Source: Lathyrus oleraceus (taxonomy: Eukaryota; Streptophyta; Magnoliopsida; Fabales; Fabaceae). From it: DNA of 64,000 bases. This document shows positions 57,535 to 64,000 of the stretch, piece after piece. The position numbers and the translations under genes are program-made. Numbering within the stretch: position 1 is the first letter of the stretch; each line of letters opens with the position of its first letter. The DNA lies in the NCBI RefSeq assembly GCF_024323335.1, contig NC_066579.1, positions 1,460,501-1,524,500 of the forward strand. Direction: 5' to 3'. Under the pieces are notes generated by a model that did no database searches, was not told the DNA's origin, and saw only the letters and a program-made list of their open reading frames with translations.

Positions 57535-57720
57535 GGAAGCTGATGTAAGTCCATCGAGTGGCATTCAGGTTCTAGTGTGTGTTTGTTGGTTCGGATGCTG
57601 ATGTAAGTCCAGTGATTGGCATTCAGGCTCCACGTTTGCCTTCTTGTGTGTGTTTTGGTTCGGATGCTGATGTAAGTCCAGCGATTGGCATTCAGGCTCC
57701 ATGTTTGCCCTCGCCTGTGT
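57535..57720 (+). repeat. TGTAAGTCC repeats in the E6 LTR
   Basis: Three units of about 60-68 bp with GATGCTGATGTAAGTCCA and GATTGGCATTCAGGCTCCA, the first unit diverged. They match the longer GTAAG array of E1. Confidence 0.8.
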
Positions 57721-57842
57721 TTGTTTGTGTGCGTGTTAGCCGAGCTACGAATGCTCTGATTCTCCTTCGTCCAAGGAGATACGTATGCATAGGATGCGAC
57801 ATCCTAGCGAGCATGTGTCGTTTCCCCAGTCCGAACTACTTT

Positions 57843-57902
57843 GACTCTGATGTCTATGCCTGATAGACTAAGTAGGCCCAGGACGCGATGTCCTGCCGAG
57901 TC
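57843..57902 (+). other. three-stem element in the E6 LTR
   Basis: Closing stem GACTC (57843-57847) with GAGTC (57898-57902); stem 2 GTCTAT/ATAGAC (57852-57857, 57863-57868); stem 3 AGGAC/GTCCT (57880-57884, 57890-57894). E3 has the same layout with AGGAT/ATCCT for stem 3. Confidence 0.6.
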
Positions 57903-58193
57903 AGTTTCAGTCTGTTTTCTTGTGTCTCTTTCAGCCAGTGTGTGTGTGAGCAGTGTTTTAGCAACCATTTTCCTTCCTTTTGTGCGTGGATCCCGTCGAG
58001 TACGACGGATGCGTAGGGGTGCTAATACCTTCCCTTCGCATAACCGACTCCCGATCCCATTCTCTTTGGTCGCAAGACCATGCTTTGTCCAGGTTTACTC
58101 TGAGCGTTTCCTTTCCCTCTTTTGGGATAAATAACGCACGATGGCGGCTCTGTTGTTCTGTTTTCCCGCCGGTTTTTTGCGTAATGCGACAGC

Positions 58194-58211
58194 TGGCGAC
58201 TCTGCTGGGGA
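58194..58211 (+). promoter_or_regulatory. primer binding site of E6
   Basis: TGGCGACTCTGCTGGGGA, two bases after the LTR; identical to E3, tRNA-Arg type. Confidence 0.9.
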
Positions 58212-59395
58212 CATAGAGAAGTTGACCTGTGCTGGTCCATCTTCCCTAAGCGAGTCTCTCCTAGCGTTCTCTAGGTTAGGGTTTTGGTTGCTATTTGCTG
58301 TTAATTATTGTATGCATGATTATTATGTTGTATATATGTGCATATCTGTTTGCATGCATCATACTGCCATTAAGTTGTCCTCTGTGCAGGTGGTTCCTCT
58401 GTTTGGGGTGGGTGTTCTGAGTGGGGCTAAAACCCAGGCCCGAGTTTCCACCTAGGATTAGTGTGGTCTCACGTCCCTCACATGCCGGTTGGGCATGCTG
58501 TTGTGACGTGTTACCACAGCTGGACGAGGTTCATTTGAGGGAGTCCTTCCGTTTGGAGTTATTCCACTCATGTTGGATGATCTCATCTGAGCTGTTGACT
58601 TCGGTGACCGTTCTTTCCCGGATCTTCAATTGAGACGGTCTTAAGAGAGCTACAACGGCACACCCGAAAGGGCAAACCCGTTGAGTATCTTTGCCCGATT
58701 GTCGAGATCATTGTCCGCCTTAGGATGACCTGATTAGAATTTACCTGTGAGGGGAGGGTTGATTCTTACAGATGCATGTTCTGATGGTGACTTTATTGGT
58801 GACTATTGGTTGATCAGAGTCCTATTTATGAGTCGGATTTATGGATCTATTTCTGGACGCCGGAGGTTTGATCCTGGCATTGATCGACGGGTTCCGTTTA
58901 TTTCGGATCCCCAGGTTGAATTTGAGAGTACCTGTTCAGAGGATCTGGCTGTCATCCGTTCAGTGGATGTTTCTGTGATAGTGATGTAATCTCCGGTTCC
59001 GTTTATTTCGGGACCCCCCAAGTCGGATTTATGGTGACTCAGTTGACTGTGACTGGTTCAGAGAATGGGTCTTCAGATGACTTGGTGGCACAGTGACCTG
59101 CATTCATGCATTTGCACCATCCCATTTTGCATTCATCCGCATTCAACCCATGTCGATCCGTACTCAGGGTCCATTGTTGATTGAGATTTTGGTTGAGAGA
59201 CATCCAGATGTCAGAGTGTTGTTGATGAAAAATTATCTGTCTCAGTGATGCTAGAATCAAAGGACGGAATATTCCTGGTACGGATAGACATTGCATGTGT
59301 GAGTCATACTAACCCTTTTGATGTTTTGTAGGTGTCAACCGGTGCACGTAGATCGTCTGCTCAGATATCCTGCTAGAGGCAACAAGTCCAAACTG
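58212..59395 (+). other. E6 5' leader
   Basis: No gene. Shares blocks with the E3 leader. A pyrimidine-rich TTTTGATGTTTTGTAG before 59331 resembles a 3' splice site. Confidence 0.5.
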
Positions 59396-60685
59396 ATGGA
59401 TCCTCCCAACGCCGACATCCTTGAACTGAAAGAGATGGTGAGGGATTTGTTCAGTGTTGTGCAAGGGCTTGCCTTGGGGCAGAAAGCCGTGGCTGAGAGA
59501 TTGGAAAAGATTGAGAAGTGGCTGATGGTGGAGAAAGTGCAAGGAAAAGCTCCATCATCCGAAGTGACAAATCCCTCCGGCACTGTAGCCAAGAAACTCT
59601 CCGACAGTGGTCCCTTCAAGAAGGAGGTTGACTCAAGTGGTGTGCCAGTAAAGAAGGAACGTGGTAAGGGTCGTTATCACCCTTATGATGCTGCTGTAAC
59701 CGCTCCTGTTGGTAACTCACCTGTACCACTGCAACAACCACCACCTCAACAGAATGCACCGAGAGCTAGGAGCCAGGTGAAGAAGAAAAAGGAGGAGCGT
59801 CAGTTCGAGGAACCACCTGTGACCTACACCCTTTTGTTCAGGAGATTGAGGGATTTGGGGTTAGTCCGGCCAAGGATTTTGATTCCCATAGCACAACAGA
59901 AGAGGCATGCACACTATGATGAGAATGCCAGGTGCGAGTTCCATTCTGAGGCACCCGGGCACAGTGTTGAGGGTTGTAGGGCTTTCAAGCATGTCGTCCA
60001 GGACATGGTGGACTCCAAGATCATCAGCTTGGCACAGATCATGGATGGGGATGCCAACCCTGTACCCAGGAAGGGTCCTGTAAAGATGAAGATGGTGAAA
60101 AAGGTCAAGAAAGGAATGGAGATGACTGAGGAAGATCAGTTAAAGGTTCCCATGGCTGTGGTCCCAAAACCTCTGATGCAGGATGGAGCTTTCCCTGTTG
60201 TTGATAATTGTTGTGCGGCCGTTGCCACAGAGGGGTGTGCATTGATGAGAGATACAACCCAGAAGATGATGGAAGTGGAAATGGATAGTGAAAAAGTTGA
60301 AACACCCAGTCAAGCAATTGAAACCATCAAGGTAGAGAATGCTGTTGTTATTGGGAAAGAGAAGACGCTGTCCATTTCTTCTTATAAGCAAGCTCTAGAG
60401 GTGGTGAAGAACAAAGAGGCTCGAGGTTGGGGAAGGATCATTGACATAGTGGTGAAGGCAGACATGTTTGGGATCGGTTATCCAGATCAAGAGTCGTCTA
60501 GACCAAACAGAGGACGTCGTCCACCGTACATCTTCGTCAGTGCAGGAATGCTGAATTCTGATCAGGCTTGTTCAGTGAGTGAAGAGATCGACCGCGACCG
60601 CGAGCTAGAGCTGTGGATAAAGTCGTGCGTACCAGGCGATTGGAAGGCCTCCAAAAGCATCACTGTCGCTCATCCGGAAGAGTAG
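59396..60685 (+). CDS. E6 gag-like protein without capsid and protease
   Basis: 430 codons from MDPPNADILELKEMV; the frame is open 26 codons further upstream, but this Met aligns with the E3 gag start. It contains an N-terminal heptad-rich coiled coil (about 5-46), a Ser/Pro/Lys-rich linker, a C-H-H-C knuckle (C180-C194, CEFHSEAPGHSVEGC), a long acidic/basic linker and a G-patch-like segment (about 340-364, RGWGRIIDI...FGIGYPD). A Retrotrans_gag capsid domain, present in E3, is absent, as is any DTG/DSG protease motif between knuckle and G-patch. The frame is uninterrupted, which is notable beside the broken pol. It could bind RNA but hardly build a particle. Confidence 0.8.
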   Translation: MDPPNADILELKEMVRDLFSVVQGLALGQKAVAERLEKIEKWLMVEKVQGKAPSSEVTNPSGTVAKKLSDSGPFKKEVDSSGVPVKKERGKGRYHPYDAAVTAPVGNSPVPLQQPPPQQNAPRARSQVKKKKEERQFEEPPVTYTLLFRRLRDLGLVRPRILIPIAQQKRHAHYDENARCEFHSEAPGHSVEGCRAFKHVVQDMVDSKIISLAQIMDGDANPVPRKGPVKMKMVKKVKKGMEMTEEDQLKVPMAVVPKPLMQDGAFPVVDNCCAAVATEGCALMRDTTQKMMEVEMDSEKVETPSQAIETIKVENAVVIGKEKTLSISSYKQALEVVKNKEARGWGRIIDIVVKADMFGIGYPDQESSRPNRGRRPPYIFVSAGMLNSDQACSVSEEIDRDRELELWIKSCVPGDWKASKSITVAHPEE

Positions 60686-60929
60686 TTTTTCTGTGTTAAT
60701 TTTGTTTGCATGAAAGCCATACGTTTTGCCCGAAACGTACTGGTCCATTGTAAGGGCCACCTCATGTGTTTCATTTTTGCAAACATTTTGCATCAGTAAT
60801 AAATGGATGTTTTGTGATCAAAAGCGGTGTTCCCTGTTTTTCATTTTTTGCAGTTTTAAAAAATAAAAATGGCAATGTTTTTCGTTTTTCTTTTGAACTT
60901 GTCTCGTTCCAACCACAAAAGTGACCATT

Positions 60930-61440
60930 CTCCTGATCTCATGGATAACAATTTGGTTACCCCTCTATATGACTTCGACACTCCGAGCTATCATGCCGAA
61001 GAAGAAGGCGAAGAAGATTGTGATCTGCTGGAATTAGCCAGGTTGTTGAAACAAGAGGAGAAGGTGATTCAACCGCACGAGGAACGAGTCAAGATGGTAA
61101 TCCCAAGTACCGCCGAGGTCAGAAGGGAAATGAAAATTGAGGCCGCTTCAGAGGCAAGTCAAGAACAGAATGGTAGCCCTGTTGAAAGAACAGGTTGATA
61201 TCTTCACCTGGTTGCATCAAGGTACACCAGGGTGGAATACCCATGTTGTGGGGCACGAGCTACCATCGAGAGAAGACTATCCTCTAGTGAAGAAGAAGGC
61301 CGGTGCCACGGATCAAAGGGCTACAGTGACATTGTTTCATGATATGACTCATCGTGAAAGCAAATGCCATGTTGATGACATGATGACAAAGTCCCAAGTA
61401 GAAGAGGGGCATCCGGTGGAATTGATCCAGTGGTTTGACA
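60930..61440 (+). pseudogene. E6 pol start and RT remnant
   Basis: The frame at 60869-61198 carries the Ogre pol beginning (EEDCDLLELARLLKQEEKVI). After a frame change, the segment 61137-61445 has EQVDIFTWLHQ and LPSREDYPLVKKK, then jumps directly to AGATDQRATVTLFHDMTHRE and HVDD (from YVDD). The RT fingers and first palm motifs are deleted. Confidence 0.8.
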
Positions 61441-62335
61441 GGTAGAGATAACTCATACCGTTGAGTTCGAATCAGTGCACTTATGGAGTGTTGTCCGGTA
61501 AGCTGCCGAGGCTTATTATGAGCGGATAAGAGGAATCGAGGTCGATCCTGCAAAAAAAAAATAATAATAAAATAAAAGAACAGTGCAAGAAACGCCTGAA
61601 CCAAAAACAAAAAAGAGAAATCAAATGGTCAGGTGGAATGATGACTGCCAAGGGGCATGGAAAAATGAAAAAAGAATAAGTTGCAGGAACCTCCGATTCT
61701 AATGCCTCCCGTGGAAGGAATAAATGTTGATTTGGTACTTGACAGCCCTCAAGGGGTCTAGGAGGTGTGTGGTGGGTCAGCATGACTAGTCTTGTCGAAA
61801 AGAGCATGCAATTTACCTAAGCAAAAAGTTTATCGACTGCGAAATAATACACTCACTGCTCGAGAAAACTTGATGTACTTTGGCATAGGCTGCTCGCCGA
61901 CTGAGACAGTATGCTGGTTCATACCACTTTGTGGATGTCCAGAATGGATCTGATCAAGTACGTGCTTGAGAAGTCAGCATGGACCGGACGGGTTGCGAGA
62001 GGGCAAATGGTGTCAACTGAATACGATATTCGGTATACCTCTCAGAAAGCAATCAAGAGGAGTACTGTAGGATTATCCCAGCAACCCATTGATGATTCTC
62101 AACCAAGGAAGTTTGAAGTCCCTGATGAGGACATCTCGAGGTACTCAAATCGAAAGATTGAGAGTGACCAATCCCGGAGGAGGGGCCTGACCCTGAATCC
62201 GAACGGATTCTGATGTCTGATGGGGAGAGTTTACAGTGAGGGAGCTAGTGCTTCCCCGATAACATTTGAATGCACCAACGATGGTGGCTGAGTACGAAGT
62301 TGGTATCCTGAGTGTCGTACTTCGGTAAGTGCATC
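61441..62335 (+). pseudogene. E6 RT thumb, RNase H and second RNase H remnants
   Basis: Scraps in order: CTYGVLSGKL, an A-rich insert (61551-61580), QETPEPKTKK, WNDDCQGAW, YLSKKF and LLEKT, then a clean piece 61911-62213 with WMSRMDLIKYVLEKSAWTGR and FEVPDEDIS. The second RNase H is reduced to a short TFECTND-like piece. Each gap relative to E1 is a deletion. Confidence 0.75.
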
Positions 62336-62765
62336 TACTGGGGCAACGCCTTTCTCACTCAAGTATGAGATGAAGGTTGTACTACCATTTGAGACTTAGG
62401 TTTCGTCATGGGGTCCCGTTGGACGTAGACTTGAAAAAGATGAGTGGATTAGGACTCGGTATGACGCGTTGGAGCCTGATTGAGGAAGAGGGCTGACAGT
62501 TACTTGTCATGGGACAGTTGTACCCAGTGAATGAAGCGTGTTGTTAACCGAGAAGTGGGACCTCGTGGGTATCATGAGAGATGTGGTGTTGAAAAGGATC
62601 CTTCCTCCTCAACCATCGTGGGGCAAATGGATAAGCAGTTATGAATGTCCATTCGTGGTCAAAAAGGTTTCTCTGACAAAGCTTTGTCGTCGACGACCAC
62701 GGATGACGAAGATTTTCCGTCCCCTGTGAATGCGAACGCAGTTAAAAGATACTTCGTGAAAAATT
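62336..62765 (+). pseudogene. E6 integrase C-terminal remnant
   Basis: Begins with STGATPFSLKYEMKVVLPFE, the part after the DDE core in E1, then stops and frame changes to NANAVKRYFVKN at the pol end (62731-62766). The catalytic core and zinc site are absent. Confidence 0.8.
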
Positions 62766-62771
62766 GACCCG

Positions 62772-62960
62772 CTGGACAAAAAGAATAAAAGAGTCCAGGC
62801 AAAAAAGGGGTATCCCGGCGAACCAAGAAAAAAGAGAAAAGGTTCGGGCAAAAGTTAGGGATAATAAAAAGTTGTACACCCGGCAAGTCGAAAACCCCAC
62901 AAGGGCGGCCTGGGCAAAAAGGGGTATCCCGGTGGACCGAAACCCGAAAGGGCGGTCCAG
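62772..62960 (+). other. post-pol hairpin array of E6 (four stem-loops)
   Basis: CTGGAC/GTCCAG (62772-62777, 62793-62798), CGAACC/GGTTCG (62819-62824, 62841-62846), a weaker GTCG/CGGC (62887-62890, 62906-62909), and GGACCG/CGGTCC (62934-62939, 62953-62958) around CCC-GAAA-GGG. Each is followed by GGCAAAA. Stem sequences differ from E1 and E3 while pairing is kept. Confidence 0.75.
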
Positions 62961-64000
62961 GCAAAAGAGGGATTGAAACGAACAAATGCGTCTAGCATGA
63001 TCGTCTGTGATTTGGTTAAGACATCTCGGCTAATCTCCGACAGAAATCGATCGGAAGCGTCTGGTTCAGAAGGCCGAAAGTGCGGAACGTCTTGAGGATA
63101 TATGAGGCATAACCGAGTTGGAACCCGATGAGATCACGGCTTCACATTGCCATTAGGATAGATTTTTTCCTTTTGTGCGCAATCACCTCTTTCCAGGGTT
63201 TGCTTCCTGTGTGGTGCTCGACTTCGAGCCCCTTTTTGTTTCAGTCAATAAAGTGTGTGTTCAGTCAAATAAATTTTTGTTTTTTGTGTCATTACTGCTT
63301 TGATTACGAAAACATCCGTTTATTTTGATAAGAATAGTTGCATTTTGAAACATAGAGGTCCCTTCCGATGCGTGCTTATGAGATTGAAATATGGAAATCT
63401 TATTCGGAAGTTTGAGCGACCAAGATGTTGAAGTGTTGGCACGCCTGGGGCACGCTTTTATCTAACAATCTCTTGTGCAGGTGCTGATAGATATCTTCAT
63501 TCGCTGACAGGTGGTGATATGAAGCCCCGTGAGGAAAAAAGAGAGATCCCCACAAAGTCCAACCAGGGGCAGAGGGATAGAAGAACAGTGAAAGAACGGT
63601 AAAGGATTACGATGACGATCCTGGAAGGAGTTAATCAAGAAGACTCTTCAAAGTCTGAGAACTGGAAAGTTTGTATGAATCCTAGGAATTCGATCCTCGT
63701 GGGATGAATCAGAAAAGTCCATATGAGCCTGGGAGTTCTCAAAAGTGGAAAGTCAACACTGCGGTAGGATGGTGAACACCAGTGTTCGACGAATCGAAGG
63801 GCGGCCCGTGTCCGATAGGCCGTATCTCCCTAATGGGTTTGAGAGTGTCATCTCCCTAGCAGATTCGAGATCGGTGCCTCCTCAGCAAGCCTGAAGGTTA
63901 CCGTACCCTCAGCGGAGTTGTGATGGTTTTCCAAGTCTGAAGCTGTCTTCCCAGCAGAGTTTGTGATGATGGTCTCCCCTAGCAGGGTAATCGCCAAACA
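62961..64000 (+). other. E6 3' UTR, to window edge
   Basis: No gene. Late in the stretch, CCCAGCAGAGT-like motifs reappear (63857, 63909 and 63949), as in the E1 3' UTR. The element continues outside the window. Confidence 0.65.

Larger units (their letters stand above)
53448..58191 (+). repeat. 5' LTR of E6 (4744 bp)
   Basis: Starts TGTAGCACCTCAAATTTGCA and ends GCGTAATGCGACA. Landmarks: hairpin block 56785-57097, TATA-like box 57234, TGTAAGTCC repeats 57540-57700, three-stem element 57843-57902, GGGGTGCTAATACCTTCCC near 58016, and PBS-like TGGCGGCTCTG (58142-58152). The rest is AT-rich LTR with no gene. Confidence 0.9.
53448..64000 (+). mobile_element. E6: Ogre-type element, 5' part, internally deleted
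   Basis: Plus strand: 5' LTR 53448-58191, PBS 58194-58211, leader, gag-like frame 59396-60685, pol remnants 60930-62760, post-pol hairpins, and 3' UTR to the window edge. LTR ends are of the E3 family. The 3' LTR is outside the window. The capsid domain, protease, most of RT, most of the second RNase H and the integrase core are missing. Confidence 0.9.

Noticed and set aside
53448..58191. E6 LTR as the partner LTR of E3 in one larger element
   Set aside because: Same family but opposite orientation; E3 already has two matching LTRs and a perfect target duplication.

Overview
The window is plant nuclear DNA made entirely of nested LTR retrotransposons. I find no host gene, tRNA, rRNA or CRISPR array. 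Very large Ty3/gypsy elements of the Ogre (Tat) type dominate: LTRs of about 4.7-5.7 kb, a primer binding site matching a tRNA-Arg 3' end, and a long repeat-rich 3' UTR. Such elements are typical of legumes, above all the tribe Fabeae (pea, vetch, vetchling, lentil). The host assignment is inference.

Layout, with working names. E1 (1-12809, + strand) is the 3' part of an Ogre: reverse transcriptase, RNase H, second RNase H, integrase, 3' UTR and 3' LTR. It lies in E0, an older Ogre whose gag-protease remains at 12810-12936 and 37665-39889. E0 is split by a Maximus/SIRE-like copia solo LTR (12937-37664, target duplication ATTGT on both sides). That LTR is split by E2, an Ogre-type solo LTR on the minus strand (14694-37341, target duplication GAGTG/GAATG). 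E2 is split by E3 (19522-37215, minus), a structurally complete Ogre with two 5091-bp LTRs and a perfect CATGG duplication. E0 is cut at 39890 by E4, an Athila-like element (minus, 39890-53447). E4 holds E5, a decayed chromovirus (43851-53309, minus, with LTRs and target duplication), and is cut at 53448 by E6, a further Ogre (+ strand) that runs off the right edge.

Genes. Only three long reading frames look intact: the RNase H-integrase part of E1 (one inserted base separates it from the RT frame), the gag of E3, and a gag-like frame without capsid or protease in E6. E3 lacks protease, RT and most of integrase. Its LTRs differ at only about 30 sites by my reading, so it moved recently and must have used enzymes supplied in trans. 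E0, E4 and E5 are broken copies.

The most interesting material is non-coding. Directly after the pol stop codon, E1, E3 and E6 carry an array of three or four hairpins. Their outer stems change sequence between copies but keep pairing, and many have an inner CCC-GAAA-GGG type hairpin. The LTRs of E1, E3 and E6 share a row of hairpins upstream of a TATA-like box with compensatory base changes, and E3 and E6 share a three-stem fold further downstream. The 3' UTRs repeat a motif like the tRNA-Arg 3' end, that is, the complement of the primer binding site, and in E3 contain a young 61-bp satellite-like array. These structures may form an undescribed cis-acting RNA system of Ogre elements; this is a hypothesis from reading alone.
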